From Kappaphycus alvarezii (Eukaryota > Rhodophyta > Florideophyceae > Gigartinales > Solieriaceae): 64,000 nucleotides of DNA. The notes under the pieces are model-generated. The model ran no database searches. It saw only the letters and a list, made by a program, of their open reading frames with translations, and had not been told where the DNA came from. Below, in pieces: positions 21,900 through 33,785 of this stretch. The stretch covers positions 2,232,001 to 2,296,000 of the forward strand of contig NADL03000512.1 in NCBI GenBank assembly GCA_002205965.3. Direction: 5' to 3'. Position 1 is the first letter of the stretch. Each line of letters opens with the position of its first letter. The position numbers and the translations under genes were made by a program.

Positions 21900-23740
21900 A
21901 GAAATTTAAATACGCTTTAGATTTCGAAAGAAGAGAAGAATTGTGGCATAGGAAATAATTTGATATCAATTTGCCATCACACGAAAACACAAGCTCTCTA
22001 ACATTTTCTCATGCTCTTGAGTATGAACATAAAAAATACATAAACTGCGTCTTATTCCAGTTTTTTGTTGGAGTGACCGGCCACGCTAATCGTATAGTAT
22101 GCTGACCAAGGTTAACAAGTTTCGTCGGGGTGAGTCATTTTTGATAAATCTTATCATCCTGCGGATACTTGATATTAATCAATCATTCGCAAAAATTAGC
22201 TTCGCATTTTTTTCATCCATTCACATTATAACATTTTATGCTATCATATTGCACGCTTCTTGTGAAGGCATAAACTTTAGTTGCAATGACCACTCTCTAT
22301 GCAAGTAGAATATTATCAGTGCAGTCGTCTGGTCCAAATTGCGGAACTTGGTGATGAATTGTGGTTAACTTCGTCAAAACAGAAGTAAATTAAATACTAC
22401 AAGTTTAATTTACGGATGGAAAAAGAAATTCCAATGAAATAAATAGAAACCTTCCTGACATCCCTCAGAGAACAGCTGAACATATTTTTCATGCATTAAG
22501 AACAATTTACCCCTCCTGAAGTAGAACTTGCAATAATAATGAAATAGAAAAATATTTTTGATACTAGCTCCGCGAAGGTATATTTCGATAAGTTGATGCT
22601 GTAAATCCATATTTATCAAAATCTAACTATTTACACTGGAACTAAATGAATTTATATCACAAAACTTTAGGAAAAGTTTTAGTACTTCCATAAAACAACT
22701 TAGAAAAGCACAATCCTTGAAGTAATTTACAGGCTAGAATTTAACAATAAAAATATTACCAGTAGTAAAAGTGTTATATTGTAGCCTGTCGGATATTAAA
22801 ATAAAACTGATGGACAAGGAAAAGTCTTACACTGCATATTTTAGTCAAAAATAAGTGTAAATAGATAAAAAATGCCTCGATCACTCCAAAAAAATACGTT
22901 AATGGTTATAGTTAGAGTTATTGTTCCACAATATAGCTTCTTTATAGGGCCTTGCTTTGAAAAATAAAATTTCTACACGATATTTGCACAAATATTTCCA
23001 AAATAATGAACTCAATTGACCTTATTAACTGAAATGAACCTGGAGGTAAAATAATACATATATATGTAGGTATATTTCCGTCAAACAAAATCAGCTTGAA
23101 AGTATCAAGTACAAGACGGGATCTTTTGATAAAGGATCGAGGGGATCAATAGAGAGAGGTTGCTGTGATATTTTCTAATTTAGTTTCAAAAATATTATTT
23201 ATTGAAAATCAGCTCTTCCGATTTTTTATTCATGAAAGTGTCAAGTAAATAGAGAGAAATTGGAATACTTTGAATGGAAATCAAAGACCAAAGCATTATT
23301 AATAGCCAGAATTGTACTATATTCTATCGAAATGCGTTCTGTAATTTCTGCATTCACTGTTGCTCGACTTCAAGCAATATATTTGGAAGGATTAAGTATT
23401 TATTATGATTTCCATTGAATATAATGATGTATGAAAGTGCAATTTAGAGAAACAAATAATATCTAAACAATAAATCCACGTTTTCCACCGCGGATATCCA
23501 CTATTGTTTCTGAACCAAGAAAAAAACAGTGGTGGATAAGTTTATATTCTGTAAATTTGGGATAGTATATGTTTCCGAATGAAGCCAGAGAATTTAAAAT
23601 TTAGAAACATTATGTAGCGAATAGATAGATCCCCGAATAAGGGATTAGAAAATTCTTGTTGTAAACTGAATGCTTCAAGAACAGATAATAAAGGAGAAAA
23701 AAGACGTAAATAGACATTTGATAAAGATAAGTTATTTTCC
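21900..23740. other. AT-rich stretch, no recognisable gene
   Basis: The first 300 bp resemble the upstream flank of RING copy 3 (41640-41970), including a TGCGGATACTTGAT-like block at 22150-22210. The rest is AT-rich and appears unique, apart from the W repeat at 22456-22513. No coding region could be supported. Confidence 0.5.
22456..22513 (+). repeat. Retroposon tail W, copy 3
   Basis: TGACATCCCTCAGAGAACAG followed by CATATTTTTCATGCATTAAG and ending AACAATTTACCCC. Plus orientation. Confidence 0.6.
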
Positions 23741-23744
23741 GCCC

Positions 23745-26222
23745 AGTACTAGTGTACCCAGACTTCGAGAGACCCTTTGTTGTGTAAAAAGATACCTCAG
23801 AATGTTCTCTGGGTAATGATCTGTCCCAAACAGATAAAAACTGAAGACTGCACCTTGTTCAATTTGCGAGTCGTACTCTGAATGATGGGGAAAATAGATA
23901 TTCAGTCTGAGAGAAAGAAGAACTAGCTCTCTTCTTCGCACTGAAAAAGTTTCCCTTCTACCTTTTATCACTTTAAATTTTTGCCTTGATAACTGATCAC
24001 CGGGCACAAAAAACGGGCATTTGAAAAGAAATATTTACATCAACGCTTAGCTCCCTGGCTCGAAGATTTCACAGAATACTTGTTTGAAACTGTATATAGA
24101 CCGGACGAAATAATCAGCCTGCTGGTCACCTATCCCGTGTGAAGGATTCAACTAATGCAAGGGAAAAAGCTCCCGTAGAAAACGTCAGAGTTGTCAGGGG
24201 GCAAGTACCAAACGGTAACGAGTAGGAGCCAAATATTCAGGGACTAAATAAAATCCCTGACTGACTAGAAATGAGAAAAGTTGATCTTGAACACATGAAT
24301 TGGGTACTCAGGAATCAAAAACTTTTACAATGTGAGGAGGGAGAGTCTTCCGACACACGTGCTAGGTCGTGTGCCGTGAGCTATAGAGTGAGGGACGAGA
24401 TCGCAGTTACGAAGAGCAGGTATTCCGTAGTCGAACTCGTACTACGGCGACGAGCGAGGTGAAGGCTTGGAAGACGAGCAGTGCTTGGGCGGATTTCCCA
24501 ATGGCACCCTATGTGTTGGAGCCGCAAGCGTGAGACTTGCCGTTGACAAAAGAGTACCAGGCTGCGTATTGTTCCGATTTCTGTGCTTCACTTCCGGTTG
24601 TAGCGCCAGTTTGATGGCAGTGAAACTGATGTAGAGCACGTGCGACGTGGGGACACAGTAAAGCCGGTCCTCGATTAATAGCCCCTTTTTAAAGAAAAAT
24701 TGAATATCTGAGGACTTTTTATAATTAGTTAGGGAATTGAGATCTAGAAACATCCAAGAAATCCATTACAGAAAAAATTTGGGAACCCAGTATCCATTAT
24801 GACGTCTATATTTTTGTGAAAATCTGCGACAACCTCAAAATTTCACTGCGATCCAAAATCCAAGACAACTCGTAAGCTTTTCAGTTTCCACTCTTTTGAA
24901 ACTATCTCAATCGACTTTGCTTTCCGTTTCAAGGAAACCTCTTCCGGAATCACATACCTCCTTATAGGGGTGGAGTATTATACAGGATGCCCACCAGCAG
25001 GTGCAGTTGAGGAGACCAATGCTGAGGTGGTTTTAAGATTCATCAAAATAGAAATAATTGAACCGTCTTTGTCTTCAAAAAAATATCATCCCCATAACGC
25101 CCTTTAGGTCACTGCAATGTCACTGCTTCTCTTTTTGGGAGAGAAAGCGATTCAGTTGATAACAGTTCTCGTTAACACTCCTATGTCAACGGGAAAGCGG
25201 AAAGGATGGTTGGAACCAACAATCAATATGTTGAAGAATGAATCCAGTGGGAAGATGCCTTACCAAAAGTGTTACATGGCTATTGTAGAAGAAAAAGAGG
25301 AGAGATAGATGCTCCACGATTGAAGCTAATATCCAGAAGAACTCAAAGAATGCCAAAAAGAGACAGAAAACAGGCAGTATTGATGAGGAGAGCAGAGAAG
25401 TGGACCTACTAGCCATAAAAGCTGTAGAATACACATCGAGTTAGCAAAAAAATGAAACAAAGGTATGAGGCCTCCATTCTAAACCTTTTCAGTCGGCTCC
25501 AGAGTACTTGTTGTCCATGGGACCCCACAAAGCAGGCTCAGAGGTAGCCCGCCTTCCAAGCAAAGCACTCGAACCCTTGCATCGTCACGGGGGGGAGACT
25601 TCCACATTGTAAGCTCTGTTCAAGCTCAGGGAATACATCAAAGAGGGCCATTCATGCACGTCATCTTATCCCTTACCATCAAAGACTTGAAGAATTCCCT
25701 TTCACACAGAATTACGCGCAACAACGAGCCATACTCATATTCAACTATAAAATGATTCCAACGGGAGGAAAAGAGCCTCGGAATGGATAATCTCGATTAC
25801 ACGGGACTATTACGACCTCCACTTAATTATCCATTTCTAAATTGATATGTACCTATGTTTTCGTACGTTGAAGGCCCATTGCTACTCGAAGAAGATTTTT
25901 GACTATTAATGAGATTTCTTTTTTTATTCCGGAACGAAAGGTTCACGGAAGCAGGTCCAGAGTTTGTGGAGGTAATATATCACTATTTTGTAGGTAGTTA
26001 TGGGAAACGATCTATCGGAGACTTGTCGCAAACGTATCTGCACACTATCCGCCCGATTAACGTATTTATTAGGAGCAACAAAGATGTGCAACTGAGCAGT
26101 TACAGTTTTTTCCTGATATGGAATATCGCCTTGTCCCCTACATCTTATGAGAACCATACGTTTGTCCGCCAAGAAACACGAGGTCAGCTGAAGACCGAGT
26201 TCCTCCCGAGATAAACATGGTA
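23745..26222 (+). mobile_element. Old Ty3/gypsy fossil (RNase H to post-integrase region)
   Basis: Matches the plus-strand gypsy copy from the end of the reverse transcriptase (about 37015) to the first post-integrase domain (about 39150). RNase H, integrase zinc-site and core regions, the GPY-like tail and the first accessory domain (about 25850-26160) can be followed. It has very many breaks and much base substitution, so it is among the oldest gypsy remains here. No LTR is attached. A LINE fragment is inserted at 24358-24651. Confidence 0.85.
24358..24651 (-). pseudogene. LINE C-terminal fragment inserted in gypsy fossil
   Basis: The minus strand is clearly related to 4580-4870: GTCAACGGCAAGTCTCACG, then GGTGCCATTGGGAAATCCGC. 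It is flanked by GACACA at 24352-24357 and 24652-24657, and the gypsy sequence continues on both sides. Unlike normal LINE inserts it stops before the stop codon and tail of the related copy. It is non-coding now. Confidence 0.8.
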
Positions 26223-26332
26223 ATATAAGCAGGACTATCCAGTGATCGGGCGGATCATCGAGGAGGGCAAGGCGTCGGGAGCAACGAGGAAGGTCACCAA
26301 GGAGATCAACTCAAACACCGCCCAGTCTCCCA

Positions 26333-26510
26333 GGGGGAAACTTTGCATCCTTCATTATTGGACGGCTACCAATTATACGTCGGCTTCGCGAAAGGACAGA
26401 GAAACGTCGAGAAGCAGCAAAGTAATGTACTTTTTGCCATTGGGGGAAACTATAAATCCTTAATTACTGGATGGCTACCAATTAGACTTCGGTTTCGCGA
26501 AATAACAGAG
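26333..26510 (+). repeat. Pair of ~69-bp direct repeats
   Basis: Units at 26333-26401 and 26442-26510 both read GGGGGAAACT ... GGCTACCAATTA ... CGGCTTCGCGAAA-like ... ACAGAG, with about 40 bp between them. They differ at roughly a fifth of positions. The function is unknown; it may be a local duplication. Confidence 0.6.
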
Positions 26511-26719
26511 GACCCTCTAGAAGCCGGAGTATCAGTTTTTGCACTTCCCATGGATTGCATCCGTCCACGTTTTTTTGATGGTGTTTTTTGTGAGCAAATT
26601 AACACTGAAGGGATAGTCTCAGACGGCAGGCAAGAGGTTTAAGACCTCTGATGAAGGTCTGTAGCTCCTTCGTAAGTCCTCGGCTCAATGATAGAAGCTG
26701 GGAGCAAGATCTTGTAAAG

Positions 26720-27870
26720 CTTGTTAGAGGATGAGCTAGAAGCTAGGAGTGACGCTGCCGCGGTGTTGTCTGTCGAGGCAAGCACGATCCCAGGGGACAC
26801 TTTTTCGCGTCCTTTGTTTATACTGATAAATGGACTTCTCGGAATACTTCGTAGTCCAGTACTGCTACTGCCGATTTTCGAACACAGTCCTCCATCATCC
26901 GATCAAAATCTTCCGCGCCATCTCCGGTGCAAAACGGAGCACTACATTCAGGAAAAAGCCTACTTTGCAGACTTACAAAACGTGTTTCAGTAGCTGGACC
27001 GCCTCTGGCCTATTGTCAAGGTCGTCAATGGTCTCGAGGAACGGTTGTAAAAGATAAGATATGGGTTGTAAAGGTAGTTTAGATTTACATCTGCACCTGC
27101 TGCAATATTTCACATGCAGACACATCCTCATACGAGTTGAGTGGGTTTTAGCTAACATATCTCCTTCAGTGATGAGCCCCAGTAACTATGGGACGCCTTC
27201 CTTGACACTTCTCTGAACATTTGTTACGTTGATGATGGTAATCTCGTAATCCAAACGTATTTCATTGCTCCCCTAATTCTTTTTACTCGAATTTCTGGAC
27301 CCGCTTTCGAAATGTACTTCAAATTGCGCAGAACAGAAGCGATGGTTTACCTCTCTCCCCTCCACAGCTGTACTATAATTTCGGCGCGCCCGCCACCTGA
27401 AACTATTATTTTTCTCTCCCATAGGCTGCGTCTCTCTGATATTCTCCCGTCGCCAGTCTGCCCGACAACTATTAATTTTTTTGCAGTCTTTTCTTGATCT
27501 CCAAGCCGCTTTCAACGTTCTGCGCTACTGTGCTGGGAAATGTTTGAGTGTTTTACTTTTGGAAGATATAACCGATCTATGTGCTTGTGCCAGTCGTTTG
27601 ATTTACACTATTCGCACTCCATCGCCGCAATTTACCGTCTCCATTTCAAAACATTTGACTTAGAACTGCTAGTTGCATTCGAAGCTTTTCACTTGGACAT
27701 TCACGACGACGCTTGGATGTGTGCTACATTGCCAATTCAATTGAGAGGGACTTGCCTCGTTTTCTGGGGCTGGATTGTTTTGTTCGTCGGTTAGAACTTG
27801 TTGCCACAAGACTTTACTCAAGTATAGAATTAAATGCCCAATCAACCGGATGGAACACATGATTTTTGCC
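26720..27870 (+). pseudogene. LINE remnant: RT palm to thumb
   Basis: Contains ICYVDDGNLVIQT near 27217-27255, the catalytic motif C (Tyr-x-Asp-Asp) of a reverse transcriptase, preceded by a long open stretch (26721-26993). DDAWMCATLPIQLRGTCL near 27705 matches SAWLTAQLPLRMGGLGL of the copy at 49.8 kb, the start of the thumb. Several stops and frame changes break it. The Y retroposon at 27535 lies inside. It diverges strongly from the 49- and 54-kb RTs, so it is probably a distinct, older subfamily. Confidence 0.65.
27535..27580 (-). repeat. Short retroposon Y, copy 5 (truncated)
   Basis: About 45 bp. Keeps the constant end (GGGAAATGTTTGAGTGTTTT on the plus strand) and is cut after CCGATCTA. 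TGTGCT occurs on both flanks and may be its target duplication. Confidence 0.6.
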
Positions 27871-28290
27871 CTAGTTAACCTACCTAAAATGAGTTACACA
27901 CACGGCCAAAACTGTCACGAACATGGTAGGAGGTAATGTAATCGACTGTATTTAGTTAAAAGGTTGCCTGAAGAGCTAGGTCTGGTAAATGTTTACACTT
28001 GGTGTAATTAAGACATGCTACGTATGATAGAAATAGCACATATTTGTAGAAGAAAGGGGAGGACTGGATCCTGGGAGAGTTTTGCACTTTGAAAGACATT
28101 GCGGAGACCACATCCGGGGTCAGTGGGAATTGTAGGTCGCACACGGTGCTTCAAGCGCAGGTTAACTCAACTGCTGGATCCTTTATTGTTGTGAAAAGTC
28201 AATGGTGATCGGCAATAACAAGTATGGGCCCAGACTGAAGTGGAATTCACGCATGTTGGCGTTCAGGGCCAAATGAAAGTCGTGACTGTG
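27870..28290. other. Stretch without a recognisable gene
   Basis: Lies between a LINE remnant and the copia fossil. It may contain the left end of the copia element, but no LTR pair could be recognised. Confidence 0.3.
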
Positions 28291-31200
28291 TAAGCTAAGT
28301 GCGCTTCTGTGATGCACCAGTGTGGCACGAAAGTGGTGATCCGAAGATGTATCCCTCTCTCTTGATGGAATTGATAAGTTTTCAAGCTCTTGCCAAAAGA
28401 GATTCACCGAAATTTTTGATGTTCGGGCAACCAGTCTTAACGATAACCGCCAACTTTCATTGCAGCGCAAAACAGCGCCTGGACCATGTGCGAGGGATTG
28501 TTTTATGCTGGGATGTCAAAAGGATGAGCTTATGCACATCATTGACAACACACTGGATGTTGTCAATATGTTAGACAGGGAGACCTTTTTCCTGGAAACG
28601 GCTAAGGCTTAGAAGGAATTGATTGCGAAAGGGCATGGAGCCTACCATTTGTTTGACAGTTACCGGCCGGAGTACAGCCAGATTTGTGTGCGATAAACTA
28701 ATTTCCATGGAACGGTGGCACAATCTCCAGGGTGAAAGAGCCCACTGCCCTGCTTTGTTTGCTTAATGCTGTACTTGATCGGACGTATTTGGCAATTGTG
28801 TTGCAAACAGCGATGGCAAGACAGTTGCAGCTGACAAGATGTCGCTTCAGAAGAGTCAAGAGGCATTGTTTAGTAGGCCAATGTTGGCGCGTTACTCGCT
28901 CGGCCATATGTCGCACAGAGAAGGTGCAGGCTCATCATCATGGAAACAAGTAGGTGAAATCCCAATAGGTACTCCTCAGACAAGTCCCTCAAGAGTAGTG
29001 GAACAGATTCGGTTTGCATTTAACGGGACTCGCAGCCAACGCGATGAGGCTCTGTTCGAGTTTACAGAAACATCGGATGTTTGGATGGAGGAGGGAAAAG
29101 TGAAGAAAAGTGCGAGATCATAGCAGAAGCCATTGGAGGTGCTCATTCGACACTAGCGGAAGTTGGACGAAGGGATCGCGGCTGGAATCTTAACGGTAGT
29201 GGAGAGCAAAAATTTCGGCTCAGAAGGGAGTGTACAAAAAAGATCTTCTGTAAAATCCCAGTTTGGATTTCAGGATGAGGGCAACTACCCGATTATCACC
29301 ATAGAATCAGTGCTTGTTGCATTACGGTGAATGAACTTTGCTGAAAATGCTTTGGCGTGCCGTTCAGGAAATCAGGCCTTCTGCGTCAGGTTTCCGAAAG
29401 GAAAAGACTAGGAGTGCACCTATAAATTCCAGGAAAAAATTCTTAGTTTACAAGAAGAATCTTTTTTTGCCTATCATAATCCCCAGTTTCATCAAAACTC
29501 AAGAAAAAAATACGAATATTAATTTGCTGGAAGGAGACAGCGCGGACAAGGTCCCGGTAAGGAAAGTGAAAATTGCTGTCAGTATATGAGTGGGGTGTCA
29601 TGGGTTGACACAGTCTACTCGGACACTACATTTTTGACAGGAACCGAGACGAAACAAAAAAAGCCGGGCTGTGACACTCTTATCGATAGCAAATGTACTT
29701 CGAGGGTGATGAGATACGAGTTTTATATCATCGACCTGTGTTATGCTCTAGGTATGAACCGTAATGTACGAAGGTGCAAGAGGGGAGATTCGATGTTCTA
29801 CGCGCTTGGCATCGACGGCAATTGTTCCAACAAGGAAGGAGTCGTGGGACGTGTGACCATCCAGTTGCCGCTCGGAAAGGGTCGTTGGGTGCCACTAGAC
29901 GCTTTCAATGTGGACAGAGTGGTGCCGTCCATGATTGACAAGGAGGAAATGTGCAGGAATGGAATGGTCGAGGACCAAAAGTTCGACTCGTTGACGATTC
30001 CAATGGAGGTCGGACCTGTGCAGCTGAGTACCTGGTTCTCGTCGCAAGATGGAAACTCCCATTTGACGCTGATTGGGCTCAGCCCTGCGTCGAATGTGGC
30101 CAGTCGCATTATCGAACTGGCCATTAAGTAGGCTCTTGGGCGCGTCTAGGTGAAAATGATTCACTCAAGAACACATCTTCATCCAGACAATGTCAAATTT
30201 CTGCTGAATGGAGCAGTAAAATGGGGTGAAAACGCAACGAGTGCGGTAAAAGAATTGACCGTGTCATGCAATGTTTGTCTCAAGTCTGGCGAGCCACAGC
30301 GGATGAACAAGTTCAGTCTATCTAGGTTGAACAGAGAGTAAACGCTCGGAACTTGGAAACAATCTTGTCAATGCTGGACAATATTTGCTTTCTGAGGCAT
30401 GGTGCGCTGGCGGAAGTTCGCGGCGAACCAGAGTTAGAAAAGAACGTCCTACGTGACTAGGTGTAGGCACCAGGAGTTTTGTTTACACCTTTGACTTCAA
30501 GGAGGCATAGCAAGGCCAGTGTTGTCGAACGAAAGAATCACGTTATCAAAGACGCTTTGGAGAAGCTGGATAACGATGCTCGCCATGTGAAATCCAACAT
30601 TAAGAACAAGACTGGGTTGGCTCAGTTTTTCAGCAACATCCTGTACGGTGGGAGCATGTTGTCAGCATTTGAGCAGGTAAGAGGCTATATCCTTGGTTTG
30701 GAAGAGACAAAGTCGTGACTCGTTCCAAAAGATATTTTCGACGCCAAAAAGAAGATGAAGGCGCGTGAACTCCTCGCAAGGACACTTAAGTTCATGCCAT
30801 TTCGACACCAAAGGCTGGATGCTAAAATAGGTGAGAATTTTTCGTGCCTATTGCCGAACAGAAAACAAAAGTGGGGGAGCTGGAACGAGCAAGTCGTTTT
30901 GGAACTCTCGGATGAGCATACAGTTGTTGTGGGCAAAAGAAAGCACAGCAAAACTATCGCACAAGAAAATTTGCGCAAGCTTCCTGAATCAGACTTGGCT
31001 CAGTCAACTCTACTGGCTCAGCATGGGTTGACTACGGCTGATAAGAGAGAGAGAAATCAGCGTAGAAAATAAGATGGCTCATCGAGCTCATCAGAAAATG
31101 GAATCTCGTCTGATGAAGGAGGAAAAAGAGCCTCGCCTTCTGTCGACAGCGAAAATGACGATAAATCTGTGACAGTGGGGAGTGAAAAGGTCAACACTAG

Positions 31201-32460
31201 TGGCCTTGATCCAAGTTTAGACGACGGGTTTGATGAATAAAAGATATCCCAATTAGGATTTCAGGAAGGTGTCAAAGACACAGAACACCAAGAGAGTGTC
31301 CTAGAAGAGACTAAGGATTCCGTCAAAAGAAGAGACGACGATGAGATTCCTTGCAGGGGATCAGGTCGCGCAGTAAAAGCACCAGCTCGCTGAATTCTGT
31401 TACCATACAAATTGGTGCCATTTGCCAGGAGGGAACCAGAGCAAGAACACTTGCGCCTGGCTTACGATCAGTTCTAGGGTGGACAGTTTTACAAACGTCA
31501 AGCGCCGTTTTTGCCGCACTACCTGTTTAGGAAAGCAGACGAGGCGGAGCTCGAGAATAACAGGTCTCCGAACATGGAGCATATTCAGTAGGAGGAAATC
31601 CGAGAAGAAGCAAATATAATTGGCCCGCACTTCTTCTACAAAGTCAAAGTGGACTCTTTTACAGTTAATGGGAAGAAAAAGCAGCGACCGAGGGTGAAAT
31701 CAAGAATTTGCGTCCATGGTAATAAGGATGCATAAAATGGACCGCTACGCACTGATGCTGTAGATGTATCACACATTAGCTTTCGCGTTGTATACTGGAT
31801 ATCATATGGCTACGGAATTGTTCTGGGAAACCCAGATATCCGAGGTGCTCTAACTCAGTCGGGCCTGCGAAACGTCAGGTTTTCGTGAGGCCGCCTTTTC
31901 GAGTTAACAAGAGGAAAGGAAAACTCTCAATTGGGATTTCGAAGAATAGATATCTGTGGTTGTCGAAAGGTACCATGTATAGCATTTTTCTGCAGACAGA
32001 AAGTGGTAACGAACGGGTGATGGTATTTTGCGGTGTGGGTTGAATCTGAGAGTGGTGACAGAGAAGCTACAGCTTTTAGTCAAAGGTACAAAGGGTGCTT
32101 CAGAAGTGCTGATTGCGAAGTATGTGGACGATTGCTTAGTAGCAACAAGGGCTGAGAAAATCCTGGCCCATGTCCGAGCTGAAATCGGCACAGCAGTGAA
32201 AGTACTGTCATGGAAGCAATGGCCTGATGAAATGGACTTCAATAGCACATAGGTAACACAGACGAAGGAGAATGTGACTGTTCGTGACGACAGCTTAACT
32301 AAGGAGCTTGAACCAGTTAGACTCAATCCTAGTCGCTGAAAAGACATTTCGGCAGAGTCGTCTGCAATCAAGCGGATACGCGTGCAAAAATGGCTGAGAA
32401 TTTGGGTTACATCGATTTCGCAACGTTTCCGATTGTGTCGTTTGCAGCAAGCTACATCTA
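28290..32460 (+). mobile_element. Ty1/copia fossil
   Basis: Old, heavily broken element (dozens of breaks). Parts in order: a poorly recognisable gag-like stretch; protease with LIDSKCTS near 29670 (family LDSGC/AS); the GAG-pre-integrase zinc region with NVCLKSG near 30280; integrase end with VVERKNHVI near 30520; an acidic linker near 31080-31230; and reverse transcriptase with RICVHGNKDA near 31710 and the YVDD box near 32125. The order protease-integrase-RT is diagnostic of Ty1/copia rather than Ty3/gypsy. No flanking LTRs were identified. A gypsy LTR begins seven bases after it at 32467. Confidence 0.85.
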
Positions 32461-32466
32461 GCAAGT

Positions 32467-33785
32467 TGTAATACAGAAAATGGTCCTCCCTTCGTGTAAT
32501 CCAGCAACGTACAATGATCCCGCCCTAACTTCTATCACCGTCATTTCCATATTTACTTCCATTTTATCTAGATATTTTTATACTGTATTTAACCCTCTGA
32601 ATCGACCCCGAATCAAGTCCCTTTTCCCTTTTAGCTTACCTCCTCCTCCAAGTTCGCCTTTTTGAGAAGAAGGGCGCAAATGCACTACTGCACAATCCCT
32701 TGCATATTTATTTTACCTATTCCTAATCTATAGAAACTGCCCCGGGAGCCTATTTAAACCCCTTTATTCAAGTTCCAAATTCCCCGATCATTTTACTCAT
32801 CACCCCTCCCCACCCAAAACACCCTACATTGCCTCCCATTCCCCAACGTCTATCAAATGAACAACCTTCGCCCCTCCGCCCCCATCACCAAAACCGCCCC
32901 TCTCGCCCCATCAACGGCCTAGCCTAATGAAAATGGGCCAACAGACTACGACGACTACTTCAGGAGGATGGACCGTGAGCGTGTTCGGGAGTGGGTTCGT
33001 CGGCACTTCTTGGAGGAGGCGGAGGAGGAGGAGTCAGAGGGGACTGAGTCGGACGTGGAGGGATCCGAGGATGAGGAAGACTTTGTAGCTCCGTGGGAAC
33101 CGATGGTGTATAATCGTGGGGAAGTTGCTGTGGGGATGGAGGGGATAGTGAGGGCGTGATCGTCATCTCGGATTCTTCGGATGGGGTTGGGCGGAGGCTG
33201 AGGGTCGCGAGGAAGGGTTGGAGGATCTTGATATGTCTGATGAAGCCATTTATCATTCTGAGCGTTCGAGGGAATTTGTAGGGATTGCATTGAGAGTATG
33301 GATATTTTGGAGAGTTATTTGGTTCTGATCTTGAGGATAACGATTGTGAGGAGTAGATACAGATATTTTCCTTGCTAATATCTTCCTTCTGGCCAATCAC
33401 ATCCACAAGATGCCCTTTTATGCGTTTTATGGTATTTAGTATTTGATTGAGACTTTAGGATTAGCCGAAAAGTCTATATAAGCTGAGTAAAGTGCTTCCT
33501 TTTGGAGGTGAAGCAAGTTGGCAGACAACTTCAAGCCAAGTCCCGAGTAGTAGGAAGTTGAGAGTCAACTTCAGACCCAAGAAAACTTTTTCTTACGCTA
33601 GTCGCAGAGCGTCAGTGGTAGACCCTGCCCCTTTTATACTTGCTTGTAGCTTCTCAACTCTCTTCTATATACACTCCCTTTTGTTCGTTCAACAATACCA
33701 CGGCAGCACTTTTGTCGCTCGCAACACCTCCTTCTCAGGGTAATTGGTTCTGAGGATCTCTTCCCCCGCCGATTTACCCCTATCA
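32467..33785 (+). mobile_element. Gypsy 5' LTR (type A2), plus orientation
   Basis: TGTAATACAG to CCCCTATCA, followed directly by the internal region. Only one unit of the U3-edge tandem repeat is present. The LTR reading frame is of the same subtype as in 668-2031 (RVREWVRRHFLEEAEEEESE at about 32980) and is broken. R-U5 is close to type A1. Confidence 0.9.

Noticed and set aside
29798-30124. 108-codon minus-strand frame
   Set aside because: It is antisense to the copia protease region, which is the better-supported reading.
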